Below, piece after piece: positions 9,218-18,087 of a DNA stretch of 64,000 nucleotides. The stretch is taken from positions 1 to 64,000 of the forward strand of contig NZ_JACHXP010000001.1 in the NCBI RefSeq assembly GCF_014192215.1, written 5' to 3'. The notes under the pieces were generated by a model. The model searched no databases, had not been told where the DNA came from, and saw only the letters and a list, made by a program, of their open reading frames with translations. This DNA comes from Halomonas cerina (GTDB lineage Bacteria; Pseudomonadota; Gammaproteobacteria; Pseudomonadales; Halomonadaceae). Within the stretch, counting starts at the first letter, position 1, and each line of letters begins with the position of its first letter. The translations under genes and the position numbers were made by a program.

Positions 9218-10219
9218 GTGGAAGCAAATTCCGACAGCCTTGTATCCATGATTGTGCCAGCTTACAATGTAGAGGATTATATAAATGGATGTGTGGAGTC
9301 ACTTGTTCATCAGTCACATCCTGATCTCGAGATTATCGTCGTCAACGACGCGTCGACCGACAAGACCTCCGGTGCGGTGCTGGAAGGTTTCACGCGTGAT
9401 AGCCGCGTGAGGCTTATTGACCTAGAGCATAATGTGGGAGTCCATGCCGCTCGAGCGAGAGGGATTCGCGAGGCACGAGGACGCTTTATCGGGTTTGTCG
9501 ATAGTGATGACAAAGTCGCACCACACATGGTGGAGCGCCTGTTTGAGGTGGCGCAGGCCCATCATGCTGACATTGTCGTATGTGGTGCAGAGAAGGTGTC
9601 TGAATCAGGCGAATCTCTCGGCAGGAAAGTAAGATTTACGCATTCCTTTGCTCGTCATCATCATCTTCTGGAAGCTTTTTGCAGTAGGCAATATGGCTCC
9701 GGGGTGCTTTGGAATAAATTATACAAAGCAGAGCTGATAAAAAAGCATGGCACGATACCTCTGGATAGAAAAGTCGATGCCTCTGAAGATTATGTAGTAA
9801 ATGTCGGTTGTTTTTCTGAAGCGACATGTGTTGCCACGGTCGCCGATACGCTGTATTTTTATTTGATACGAGCTGACAGCGCTTCTCGTAACGAAGATAA
9901 GGCCAGGCACTTTGTTCGAATCATGGCGGCATATGCAAGCTGCCTTGAGATTTATGCAGATTTCTCACCGCAGCAGAAGGAAGAGGTGACCAAGCTGTTT
10001 GCGAGCCAGCTTTGTTTTAGTGATTACCAAATTCACGCGGTGGAGCAGCTGTATCGCCATGACGAGAATTTGAGGGAAAGCCTTTCGAGCCTGTCAGCGC
10101 TGTATCCGGCGGGGGTGTATACGCTTATTCACGCGTTTCACCGGCCAGAAAATGCCAGTAACCACGGTTTCATAAAATATGCCGGCCAAGTGCATAAAGC
10201 TATAAGAAAATGGTTTTAA
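9218..10219 (+). CDS. Family 2 glycosyltransferase
   Basis: GT-A fold enzyme of 333 aa. The N-terminus VSMIVPAYNVEDYINGCVES, the nucleotide-binding VVNDASTD and the metal-binding GFVDSDDKV are classical GT2 motifs, and the C-terminal half is helical. The start is GTG 9218 with GGGAGAG upstream; ATG 9248 would cut into the first beta strand. AT-rich codon use resembles its neighbours. It is cytoplasmic or membrane-associated and probably adds one sugar to the lipid-linked repeat unit. Confidence 0.88.
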   Translation: MEANSDSLVSMIVPAYNVEDYINGCVESLVHQSHPDLEIIVVNDASTDKTSGAVLEGFTRDSRVRLIDLEHNVGVHAARARGIREARGRFIGFVDSDDKVAPHMVERLFEVAQAHHADIVVCGAEKVSESGESLGRKVRFTHSFARHHHLLEAFCSRQYGSGVLWNKLYKAELIKKHGTIPLDRKVDASEDYVVNVGCFSEATCVATVADTLYFYLIRADSASRNEDKARHFVRIMAAYASCLEIYADFSPQQKEEVTKLFASQLCFSDYQIHAVEQLYRHDENLRESLSSLSALYPAGVYTLIHAFHRPENASNHGFIKYAGQVHKAIRKWF

Positions 10220-10300
10220 GAGCAGTCCGGTTCTTGGGTCCGTTGTTGGATCACGTGCGACTATAAATGACAATCTCTTGACGGGCCACTAGGTAGGACG

Positions 10301-11242
10301 ATGCTTAAGGCACTGGCAAAAAAAATACCGGGGGCCCACCGTGGCTACGATGCTGTGGTCGTGGTGCGTCGCAATCTAGCGAATGAGCTTAAGGTTTGGA
10401 AGCTGTTGCAACATCAGCGCCAGCCGTTTATCGGCAACCCCGATTCCAATGTTGTTGTCAGCTTGACCTCGTTTCCGGCCCGGATCCATCATGCCTGGAT
10501 TACGGTTGAAACTCTGTTTCAGCAAGAGTTCAAGCCTTGGAAAGTAGTGTTGGTGCTTGCGGAAGAAGAGTTTCCCGAAAAGAAACTGCCCAAGAGGTTG
10601 CGAGCACAGACCGAGCGTGGACTCGAGGTATTATGGACAAAAAGAAACACTCGCAGCTATAAGAAACTGTTACCGACCCGCAACCACTACCCCGATGCCA
10701 CGATCGTCACGTTTGATGACGACGTGTACTATGAGCCATGGCGCCTTGGGCAGTTAGTCGAGGCATCACGGCGATATCCAGAAAGTGTGATTGGTCATAG
10801 AGGGCGGGAAGTCACGTTGGGTCGGACTGGCTTGCTTCCCTATATTGAATGGAAATACGCGACGCTCTCGACGCCTTCCCACCGCACCCTATTAACAGGC
10901 GTCGGGGGGATTCTCTATCCCCCCCATATTTTAGACCATGACTTGCTGTTGGATCGGAAGCGTGCCATGAGATATTGCCCCACTGCGGATGATATCTGGT
11001 TCTGGGCGGTTTGCCTCAAGTCCGGCACGTCAGTCCGGTGCTTGGGGCACTCTGCTCGTTGCCAGGTCAAAAAGGAGCTTGCTCGGCACTCTCTGGATGC
11101 GGTTAATCGCGTAGGGGGACAGAACGATGTTCAGTTGAAAAACGTGATCGATGGTTTGCAGCTGTGGCCTACCGTGATGCGTGGTGAATGTCAGGCCAGG
11201 CCGATGGAGTCGGCCCGGCTGCCAACAAGTCTTTACCAATAA
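10301..11242 (+). CDS. Putative glycosyltransferase (GT-A-like, SLTSFPARI family)
   Basis: Protein of 313 aa with the block VVVSLTSFPARIHHAWITVE (residues 51-70), a RSYKKLLP motif and TIVTFDDDVYY with DDD at 139-141, then HRG. This pattern is seen in a family of predicted glycosyltransferases in capsule and LPS clusters; the aspartates probably bind a metal and nucleotide sugar. GGTAGGACG precedes the ATG. It lies between two GT2 genes and nearly abuts the next one. Activity is inferred from motif and context only. Confidence 0.65.
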   Translation: MLKALAKKIPGAHRGYDAVVVVRRNLANELKVWKLLQHQRQPFIGNPDSNVVVSLTSFPARIHHAWITVETLFQQEFKPWKVVLVLAEEEFPEKKLPKRLRAQTERGLEVLWTKRNTRSYKKLLPTRNHYPDATIVTFDDDVYYEPWRLGQLVEASRRYPESVIGHRGREVTLGRTGLLPYIEWKYATLSTPSHRTLLTGVGGILYPPHILDHDLLLDRKRAMRYCPTADDIWFWAVCLKSGTSVRCLGHSARCQVKKELARHSLDAVNRVGGQNDVQLKNVIDGLQLWPTVMRGECQARPMESARLPTSLYQ

Positions 11243-11271
11243 ACTCCGAGTCGGTCGTTTTGGTGGTCATC

Positions 11272-12141
11272 GTGGATGAGCCCGTATTGGTTTCTGTCAT
11301 TATCCCTACATATCGTGACTGGCAGCGCCTGCAGCAATGTCTTGGTGCGCTGGCCCATCAGTCGATGCTTGACAAAGAATACGAAGTGGTCGTTGTGAAT
11401 AACGATCCTGACGACGCGCCTCCGGCCGGCTGGTGCTTACCCAAAAACGTTAGAATGCTTCAGGAGCGCAAGCCGGGTGCGTACGCGGCAAGAAATGCAG
11501 GATTGAAAGCTGCTAGAGGACAGTTTTTGGCCTTTACGGACTCTGATTGCCTGCCTCAGCCGGACTGGCTAACACATGGTATCGCAGCTCTCGTAGCCGA
11601 TAATGCAGATCGAGTAGCCGGGTGCATTGAGGTATTGAGTGATAACAAGAAAATGACGCCGACGGAGTGCTATGAAAGCCTTTTTGCCTTTGATCAGCCG
11701 CAGAATGTCACCCGCGGCGTGGGCGTGACGGCGAACCTGCTGGCACGTGCTAATTTGTTTGACACGGTGGGGATGTTCAATGAGGACTTACTGTCAGGTG
11801 GCGACATCGAGTGGAATCGCCGTGCCACGGCAATGGGATATACGATCAGGTATTGCCAGCAGGCGGTTGTCGGGCATCCGGCGCGTCGTACCTGGTCGGA
11901 AATGGCTCGCAAGGTGCGAAGAACCACGGGAGGTAAGTTGGCGATCAATCCCCAGTATCGCCTCACTATTTTCAGGTCGCTATGCCCCCCTCTCGAGGCT
12001 AGTGCCCATATTGCAAGACAGGACGGCGCCTTCCTGCGCACAAGAATGTTGGCCTTCTGGGTGGCCTATCGTATCAAGGTGTTTCGCTACTTCTACTTTC
12101 GGAAGTTGAAATCGGGCCGCTGTGCGGCCGAGAGGGGTTGA
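11272..12141 (+). CDS. Family 2 glycosyltransferase
   Basis: GT2 enzyme of about 289 aa from GTG 11272 (GGTGG five bases upstream); a longer form from GTG 11188 would overlap the preceding gene by 55 bp. Motifs are VSVIIPTYRDWQRLQQCLGA, VVVNNDP, GAYAARNAGLKAARGQFLAF and the metal-binding TDSDCLPQPDW. The later SGGDIEWNRRATAMGY segment is the acceptor-side ED-type motif of this group. It overlaps the start region of the following GT4 gene, so the two are probably co-translated. Confidence 0.85.
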   Translation: MDEPVLVSVIIPTYRDWQRLQQCLGALAHQSMLDKEYEVVVVNNDPDDAPPAGWCLPKNVRMLQERKPGAYAARNAGLKAARGQFLAFTDSDCLPQPDWLTHGIAALVADNADRVAGCIEVLSDNKKMTPTECYESLFAFDQPQNVTRGVGVTANLLARANLFDTVGMFNEDLLSGGDIEWNRRATAMGYTIRYCQQAVVGHPARRTWSEMARKVRRTTGGKLAINPQYRLTIFRSLCPPLEASAHIARQDGAFLRTRMLAFWVAYRIKVFRYFYFRKLKSGRCAAERG

Positions 12142-12148
12142 CCCAGGG

Positions 12149-13237
12149 GTGAAGATCGCGATCGTGCTACCAGACCTTCGCGGGGGAGGGGTCGAGCGTA
12201 TCCGGCTGTCGCTGGCGGGCGAGTTCCGCCGGCTGGGACATGGCGTCGAGTTCGTGCTGATGCAGGCGCAGGGTGAGTTGCTTAGCGAAGCGATGGCCTC
12301 CTTTGCGGTGCACGATCTTGCCTGTCGCCGTATCCGTCAGCTGCCTTGGGCGCTCGCTCGGTACCTTAGGCGTTACCAGCCCGACGCGCTGCTTGTGGCC
12401 ATGTGGCCGCTGACAGTCGTCGCGCCCTTGGCGTCTAGGCTTTCCGGTCATCCTTGTGACGTGCTGATATCGGAGCACAACACGCTATCGGCACAGTACG
12501 CGGCCCAGGGGTCGCTGCATTTGCGGCTGCTTCGCTTCAGTATGGCCTTGGGGTACCGGCTTGCCCGGTCGCGCGTGGCGGTGTCGGAGGGCGTGTCACG
12601 CGATCTGGCGGCGCTTTCCGGGCTCGAGCGAGACCGCTTCACGGTGATCCATAACCCGGTGCCATGTCGTCCCCCTCCCAGCCGGGAGGCCATGGCCAGG
12701 GCAACTGCGTGTTGGGGAATAGCCGGCGGACAGCGCATCGTATCGGTGGGAAGTTTCAAGCCACAAAAGAATCATGCCATGCTGCTGCGTGCCTTTGCGA
12801 GACTGGAAAGACGTAATGCACGACTCATGTTGGTAGGCGCTGGCGCCGAAGAAGATGAGCTGCGCCGGCTTGCGGTTGAGCTGGATATTGGCCACAAGGT
12901 GATTTTTGCCGGTTTCCATGCAGACCCCACTCCTTTTTACTTGACAGCGGATCTCTTCGTACTAGCTTCGGATTTTGAAGGGTTTGGCAATGTCATCATT
13001 GAAGCCTTGGCGTGCGGAACTCCCGTCGTATCGACCAATTGTCCTTCCGGACCCGCTGAAATATTGAAGCATGGCGAGTATGGTCGTCTGGTGCCGGTAG
13101 GCGATGATACGGCCATGGCGGATGCCTTGGCGGATGCCTTGGCGTCCGAGCATGATACCCAACGACTGAAAGCCAGGGCCACAGAGTTTTCGCCGGCGAT
13201 AGCGGCAAGCAAGCACCTCGACTTGTTAGCTAAGTGA
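12149..13237 (+). CDS. Family 4 glycosyltransferase (GT-B)
   Basis: Retaining GT-B glycosyltransferase of about 362 aa. The N-terminal domain starts VKIAIVLPDLRGGGVERIRLS with the glycine-rich acceptor loop; the C-terminal nucleotide-binding domain carries SVGSFKPQKNHAMLLRAFARL and FEGFGNVIIEALACGTPVV with the conserved EX7E pattern. GTG 12149 was chosen because GAGAGGGG lies upstream; the frame opens at 12122, inside the previous gene. GC content is higher than in the flanking AT-rich genes. Confidence 0.88.
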   Translation: MKIAIVLPDLRGGGVERIRLSLAGEFRRLGHGVEFVLMQAQGELLSEAMASFAVHDLACRRIRQLPWALARYLRRYQPDALLVAMWPLTVVAPLASRLSGHPCDVLISEHNTLSAQYAAQGSLHLRLLRFSMALGYRLARSRVAVSEGVSRDLAALSGLERDRFTVIHNPVPCRPPPSREAMARATACWGIAGGQRIVSVGSFKPQKNHAMLLRAFARLERRNARLMLVGAGAEEDELRRLAVELDIGHKVIFAGFHADPTPFYLTADLFVLASDFEGFGNVIIEALACGTPVVSTNCPSGPAEILKHGEYGRLVPVGDDTAMADALADALASEHDTQRLKARATEFSPAIAASKHLDLLAK

Positions 13238-13257
13238 ATCACGGTATCTGATCGTGT

Positions 13258-13977
13258 ATGCGTGACTTTCGTTTATCAAAGAATGTGTTGACGTCGCCTG
13301 CCTTTTTTGTAGAGTTTGTGGGGCCGGCAGGCAGCGGAAAGTCAACATTGATTGATTATATACGGCGTCGTCATGGACATGAGTTTTCCCATGTCGGCGT
13401 GCCGCACCGCTCAATTTTTCATAGAGCCAAGTCTCGGATTATTGAAGAAATCTTCACGAGGCGAACTTTTGACGGTCATGATTTGGATGGTTTTTCAAAA
13501 GATAGGCTGGTAAAAAGGTTTTCGAAAATCAATGCAGGCCTTGACTGGTATGCTGACCGTCGAAGTGGCATCTTTTTGCTTGACGAAGGGCCGTTGCGCA
13601 TCATGATGGATTATTCTTGTCATAACCAGAATCAGTACAGGATATGGCGTAATTTTTGCCTGAGGGCTTTGCAACGTTTTTCGCATTATCGTGTCCTAGT
13701 GATTTTCGTCAAGGTGCGTCCAGAAACTCGGCACGAGTGGAGAAAGAAAAGAATGGGGCCTCTGGAAATGGCTAACCCGAATTTCAATCCACACTTCAGA
13801 GGAGAGTGTCCGACCCCGGGAGAGCTTTTGTTCTTTCGAGAAGAGGCCAAGCGGACCCTGGCTAGCCGCATGTTTGAGCATGTTGCAATGGATGAGTTGG
13901 AGAATCAAGGCGATGTGGACGAGGTAGCAGCCCGTGCGCGCCAGTTGATACACGCCTATTGCAGTAGAGAGCCTTGA
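13258..13977 (+). CDS. P-loop NTPase/kinase-like protein of unknown function (paralogue A)
   Basis: Protein of 239 aa with a clear Walker A, GPAGSGKST (22-30), a Walker B-like LLDEG (107-111) and a downstream VIFVKVRPETRHEW segment, the arrangement of small nucleoside- or adenylylsulfate-kinase-like proteins. The same three elements occur at nearly the same residue numbers in the protein at 14596-15363, so the two look homologous. The gene is AT-rich and lies directly before a sulfotransferase pseudogene. A role in activating a sulfate or phosphate donor for EPS is speculative; no exact family was recognised. Confidence 0.6.
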   Translation: MRDFRLSKNVLTSPAFFVEFVGPAGSGKSTLIDYIRRRHGHEFSHVGVPHRSIFHRAKSRIIEEIFTRRTFDGHDLDGFSKDRLVKRFSKINAGLDWYADRRSGIFLLDEGPLRIMMDYSCHNQNQYRIWRNFCLRALQRFSHYRVLVIFVKVRPETRHEWRKKRMGPLEMANPNFNPHFRGECPTPGELLFFREEAKRTLASRMFEHVAMDELENQGDVDEVAARARQLIHAYCSREP

Positions 13978-13982
13978 AGGAA

Positions 13983-14585
13983 TGCTGACACTCAAGGACA
14001 GAGCAGAGGTCTGGTTGAAGCACCTCCAGTTTCACTGGGAAATGGTAGCCGTGTTTCCAGTGCCTTGTTTGGTGAGCCCGTAGGACATCGACCTATCCGT
14101 CACCACCTGGCCTATGCGCCTGATCTTGTAGATAATTACTTCACCTTTACTTTCGTTCGAAATCCCCGGGAACGTTTGTATTCAGGATATCATTACTTTG
14201 CGAGTCGCGCCGGATCCGATGGGCATCGGGATCATCGCTGGGCCAGCGTCATGTTATCGGAGGTTTCCTCATTTCGAGAGTTCGTAATTCTTCTTGAAAA
14301 CTCGGCTTATGCCAGTCAGTGAATCCGGTCAGCGGTGAGCTGATGATGGATTTTATCGAGCGTTTCGAACAGCTGGAGCGAGATTTTTCACATGTGAGCC
14401 ATTGTCTGAGTGCTCAGGTGATACTGCCGCATCTTCGCAAGGGGCCCTAGGGCGCATACCTTGACGCTTATGATGCGCATATGGTGGAGGTGGTGCGGTG
14501 CTTTTATGCCACCGATGTTGAGCGGCTAGGTTATGAATTCAAAGAGCGCGCAGGGGTATCATCCCGCAATAGCAAGCACCTGTAA
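13983..14585 (+). pseudogene. Degenerate sulfotransferase (Sulfotransfer_2-like)
   Basis: Remains of a carbohydrate sulfotransferase split by several lesions. Frame 1 carries SRVSSALFGEPVGHRPIRHH and FTFTFVRNPRERLYSGYHYF (to the TGA at 14320-14322), the 3'-phosphate-binding block of PAPS-dependent enzymes. The homologous reading then moves to another frame near 14310-14318 and continues VNPVSGELMMDFIERFEQLE, ERDFSHV and LPHLRKGP, where a TAG (14448-14450) interrupts it before DVERLGYEF. The 5'-phosphosulfate loop region at the N-terminus is also eroded and out of frame. One frameshift and one nonsense codon are directly visible. The organism may once have sulfated this polysaccharide. Confidence 0.75.
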
Positions 14586-14595
14586 ATGAAAAATC

Positions 14596-15363
14596 ATGAT
14601 GTCACACACGCAGGGTATCGTAGAAATCATCGGCCCCACCGGCGCAGGTAAGACCGCGCACCTCAAGGCGCTGAGCAACGAGGCGCCTTTCTTTATTGAA
14701 GCTCGACACCGTGTTCGTCAGCATCTGTTCATGCTGGTTAGATCAACCATGGCCTGGGTTTTTCTGCAGCTGAGGTTTTGCTTTCTGGATGCCAGACTGT
14801 CTCTGTTCAAACGCATATGTGTCTATTATGCTGCGTTGAAGACGGTGGAGGAGGGCGATAAGAAGGCCTGCGAGAAGGGAAAGTCGCATGAAAAAGTTCA
14901 GCATGAGGTGCATCTAGTGGATGAAGGGGTTTTCCATGTTCTGTTGATGCATCGGTTTGCTTCACTGAAAGAGCAGGCGGCCTGGGCCTTTTTCTCCCGG
15001 CAGCAGATCTGCAGGCTGGCAAAAAACGAGAGCATTGTGATTTTTGTTCTGTCAGTATCTCGAGAGCGCCGCCACGAAAGGCTAAGAGTTCGTAATGAAA
15101 TAGAGTCGGAAAGATTGCGTGTGGCCAATCATCATAAAGGCGGAGCCTTTGGCCCACTGGGGGTGGAGTTTATTCGTTCGCTGGAATGTGAAGCGGCGGG
15201 TCGTGTAAAGGTGGTGGTGCTGGATAACAATGGTGAGGATAGTGTCGCCGCCAATGTGGCCATGATCCAGGCGATGCTGATGACCCAAGAGGAAGTTCTG
15301 GGGCCAGTGGGCGCGCCGGCCGCAGTAGAAGGGGCATGGAAGCGAAAGCATGGAGCTCTGTAG
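14596..15363 (+). CDS. P-loop NTPase/kinase-like protein of unknown function (paralogue B)
   Basis: Protein of 255 aa starting MMSHTQGIVEIIGPTGAGKT (Walker A at 13-20), with HLVDEG (106-111) and VIFVLSVSRERRHERLRVRN (RHE at 159-161). Its layout mirrors the protein at 13258-13977 and the two flank a sulfotransferase pseudogene. It ends at the TAG directly before the next GTG start, so expression is coupled. Function is unknown; a small-molecule kinase or NTPase acting on an EPS precursor or modification is possible. Confident as a gene, weak in function. Confidence 0.6.
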   Translation: MMSHTQGIVEIIGPTGAGKTAHLKALSNEAPFFIEARHRVRQHLFMLVRSTMAWVFLQLRFCFLDARLSLFKRICVYYAALKTVEEGDKKACEKGKSHEKVQHEVHLVDEGVFHVLLMHRFASLKEQAAWAFFSRQQICRLAKNESIVIFVLSVSRERRHERLRVRNEIESERLRVANHHKGGAFGPLGVEFIRSLECEAAGRVKVVVLDNNGEDSVAANVAMIQAMLMTQEEVLGPVGAPAAVEGAWKRKHGAL

Positions 15364-16635
15364 GTGAAAGGTGACATGCTACTTCCCAACGGTGGGACAA
15401 GCCGCAACGCTGCTACGTTGTTCATTACATATGATGGGTTGCTTGACCCGCTGGGAGGCAGCCAGATCCTGCCCTATCTGTACAGCATTGCAGAGCATCC
15501 ACGGGCCGTGCATGTCGTGAGTTTCGAAAAGCCTGTGCGGTTCGCCAACGGGGCCGCAACGCTTCGGTGCGAGTTGGAGAGGCGACAGATCGGCTGGACC
15601 CCGCTTACGTTCACGTCACGCCTGGGAAAGCTGGGGAAAGGCTGGGATCTGCTGCGCATGCACACGACAGCGCTCAGGCTGCAATGGCGTCATCGGTTCG
15701 GCGTGGTCCACTGTCGCAGCTATCCGGCCATGCAGGTGGGCTATTTCCTTCGCCGTCTCACCGGCGTGAAGACCATATTCGATATGCGGGGGCTGTGGGT
15801 CGATGACCGAGTGGAGGGTCAGCTATGGCCGCAGGAGCTCTGGCTCTACCGTCGGCTCTATCGCCATTACAAGCGCTTGGAGCAGCGGCTGCTGGAGGGG
15901 ACAGACGCGGTCGTCGTACTGACCGAGCGCGTGGTGCCAGAACTGCGTCGCCTGGCGCCTCGCATGCAGGCGCCCGTGACGGTGATTCCCTGCTGTGCGG
16001 ATTTCGATCATTTTTCAGCGGTAACGACGGCTCACAAGCGAACGACGCGTGCCGAGATCGGCATCCATAAGGACGCCTTGGTCATCGCCTATCTGGGATC
16101 GCTGGGTACCGTCTACCTGCTCGACGAGATGTTTCGCCTGTTCGAGACCATAGCGCGTCGGCGTGAGGATGCCCACCTGCTGCTGATCACCCAGGATTGG
16201 TCGGATCGGCATGAGGCACGCCTGGCCGCATCGTCGCTCACCGACCTTCGCCATCGCATTCATGTCAGGTCGGCGCATCGTGACGAGGTCCCCAGGGTGC
16301 TCGGCACTGCGGACATCATGTTGAGTTTTCGACGCGCCACCTATTCCCAGATGGCATGCTCACCGACGAAGCTCGCCGAGGCGTTTGCCCTAGGGATCCC
16401 GGCGATCAGCAATGCCGGCGTGGGCGATATCGATGCGCTCACCCGGATCCTGGATGCCGGCATGGTGATCGATCTGCATGACCCGGCCGCCTTCGAGCGC
16501 GTGGCCGCCAATCTCGACAGCCTACTGGCCAAGGGAGGGGGGCGGTTGCGTCATAGGGCGCAAAAGCATCTGGGGCTGGAAAGGGCCCGGCACGCCTATC
16601 GCCGGCTCTATGCGCAACTCGAGGCGATGCCATGA
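15364..16635 (+). CDS. Family 4-like glycosyltransferase (GT-B)
   Basis: Predicted GT-B glycosyltransferase of 423 aa. The N-terminal domain begins FITYDGLLDPLGGSQILPYL and contains VVHCRSYPAMQVGYFLRR and IFDMRGLWVDDRVEG; the C-terminal domain has AYLGSLGTVYLLDEM and MACSPTKLAEAFALGIPAIS. The start is GTG 15364, immediately after the upstream stop, with GGAG eight bases before it; ATG 15376 is an alternative. The stop overlaps the next start (ATGA), indicating translational coupling to the HAD gene. Confidence 0.8.
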   Translation: MKGDMLLPNGGTSRNAATLFITYDGLLDPLGGSQILPYLYSIAEHPRAVHVVSFEKPVRFANGAATLRCELERRQIGWTPLTFTSRLGKLGKGWDLLRMHTTALRLQWRHRFGVVHCRSYPAMQVGYFLRRLTGVKTIFDMRGLWVDDRVEGQLWPQELWLYRRLYRHYKRLEQRLLEGTDAVVVLTERVVPELRRLAPRMQAPVTVIPCCADFDHFSAVTTAHKRTTRAEIGIHKDALVIAYLGSLGTVYLLDEMFRLFETIARRREDAHLLLITQDWSDRHEARLAASSLTDLRHRIHVRSAHRDEVPRVLGTADIMLSFRRATYSQMACSPTKLAEAFALGIPAISNAGVGDIDALTRILDAGMVIDLHDPAAFERVAANLDSLLAKGGGRLRHRAQKHLGLERARHAYRRLYAQLEAMP

Positions 16636-17309
16636 GAGGCGAGCCTGAGCTCTATGTGGTGGATGTGTGCGGCACCCTGGTATTCGATGACACCACGCTG
16701 GGGCTCGTGCGCCACCACTTTGCCCGGGATGGCACGCGGCCGCTACGTGCCTGGTTGGTGAATGCGGTGGCTACCCCTCGCCGCCTCCCGTGGTGGGGGG
16801 TTGCCGTTGCCGAGAAGCTGACGGGACAGCAGCTGCTGAAGCACTTTGCCGTGCGTCTGCTGGCCGGAGAACGTAGCGAGGCCCTGGAGCAAAGCGCCCA
16901 GGAGTATGCCAAAAGGCTTTTGGCCGAGCGGCGCATCATCCCCGTCTGGGAGATGCTGGAGGCGCCGTTCGCGACAGGGCGCGTCGTGCTGGCCTCGGCC
17001 AGCCTGGAGCCGGTGGTGGCGGCCCTGGCCTCGCTGACCGGGGCACGGTATGTGGCCAGCCGTCTCGAGCAGCGCGACGGACGCCTGACCGGGAGCTATG
17101 CGACGGACCTGACCGGTCGCAAACCTCAGGCACTGGTCGAAAAGTATGGGGAGACGCTCCTGGAAAACCCGGTCAGTGTGATGACCGACAATGCCTCGGA
17201 TCGGGCCCTGGTCGAGAGGGCCTCGGTGGCGTATATCGTGCTCCACCGCGCGGCTCACCGTAAGCGCTGGCATGGGGTCGGGGCAAACGTTATCGAGATA
17301 CAGCCATGA
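16632..17309 (+). CDS. HAD-superfamily phosphatase-like protein with altered motif I
   Basis: Protein of 225 aa of the HAD IB (phosphoserine phosphatase-like) type. Motif I is DVCGT (residues 11-15), motif II the serine of VLASAS, motif III the lysine of GRKPQAL, and motif IV MTDNASD. The second aspartate of the usual DXD, the general acid/base, is replaced by Cys13, so it may be a slow phosphatase, a different phosphotransferase or inactive. It overlaps the genes on both sides by 4 bp (ATGA). Pairing with the UbiA-like membrane protein downstream suggests that they act on a common polyprenyl or phosphosugar substrate; this is inference. Confidence 0.7.
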   Translation: MRGEPELYVVDVCGTLVFDDTTLGLVRHHFARDGTRPLRAWLVNAVATPRRLPWWGVAVAEKLTGQQLLKHFAVRLLAGERSEALEQSAQEYAKRLLAERRIIPVWEMLEAPFATGRVVLASASLEPVVAALASLTGARYVASRLEQRDGRLTGSYATDLTGRKPQALVEKYGETLLENPVSVMTDNASDRALVERASVAYIVLHRAAHRKRWHGVGANVIEIQP

Positions 17310-18082
17310 GGCTTTGCTATCTCCTGCCGTTCAGCTACTTCCTGGACACTCGCCTTCGGGAAGGCAGCGTGGCTTTTCACTTGGTCTTCGAATGGCTGGC
17401 CGCGGTGGTGCTCGTCGTGGCGGTCGGCGCCGCGCCGCCGCCGCAGGCCCTGGCCATGGCAGGCCTTACCTACCTGGCGTTCATCAGCCTGTACGAGATC
17501 GGCTATCTCGCCAACGACCTGTATGCGGCCAGAAGGGAGCCGAGAGGGCGCCAGCGCGGGCCCCAGGCGATGGCACACGGCTGGGTACTGGCGTGGTGTA
17601 GCAGTCGTTTGGCGGTATTCGCGCTGGTCACGGTGTGGCTGGACCTGCTCGCGGTATCTGGTTGGTGGTCGTTCCATATGGCCCTGTGCCTCACCTTTGC
17701 CCTGCACAATGTCCTCCAGGATAGCGAGCTCAAGACTGCCACCTTCCTGTGGCTGGCGTGGCTGCGGTTCATGGCCCCGGTGATGTTCGTGGTGGAGGAT
17801 GGCCAGCGGCTCGGTATCGGGCTGGCGGCGGCACTCTCCTATGTGGTGTTTCGCCTGCTGGGCTATCTGGACAGCAAGGGCCTGCTGCGTATGCCCGGCA
17901 GACAGCGTGCGGCGTTCCGGTTGTTCTGCTTCGTTATGCCGCTCATCGGCCTACTGGCCCTCTGGCCTTATACAGGCGCCGAAGGCTTCATGGTGTTGAC
18001 GGGCTACTTTGCTGTGGCGGCGGCGGTGGGCACCCTGGCGGGGCCGGCGCTGGCGCGTGTCTCCGCGTTAATGGGCAGGTAG
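17306..18082 (+). CDS. UbiA-like polytopic membrane protein
   Basis: Integral membrane protein of 258 aa with about seven hydrophobic segments. The loop YEIGYLANDLYAARRE after the second or third helix resembles the NDXXD-type loop of UbiA prenyltransferases, in a reduced form. It starts within the stop of the HAD gene (ATGA overlap). HAD phosphatase plus UbiA-like protein is a recurrent pair in prenyl-phosphate sugar chemistry, so a role in making or modifying a polyprenyl-linked sugar is reasonable. The UbiA relationship is weak by eye; otherwise it is an unknown membrane protein of the EPS locus. Confidence 0.55.
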   Translation: MRLCYLLPFSYFLDTRLREGSVAFHLVFEWLAAVVLVVAVGAAPPPQALAMAGLTYLAFISLYEIGYLANDLYAARREPRGRQRGPQAMAHGWVLAWCSSRLAVFALVTVWLDLLAVSGWWSFHMALCLTFALHNVLQDSELKTATFLWLAWLRFMAPVMFVVEDGQRLGIGLAAALSYVVFRLLGYLDSKGLLRMPGRQRAAFRLFCFVMPLIGLLALWPYTGAEGFMVLTGYFAVAAAVGTLAGPALARVSALMGR

Positions 18083-18087
18083 GCACC

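Noticed and set aside
17749-18087. Upstream extension of the AsnB frame
   Set aside because: The nucleophile cysteine must follow the initiator Met at 18088; the extension overlaps the UbiA-like gene.
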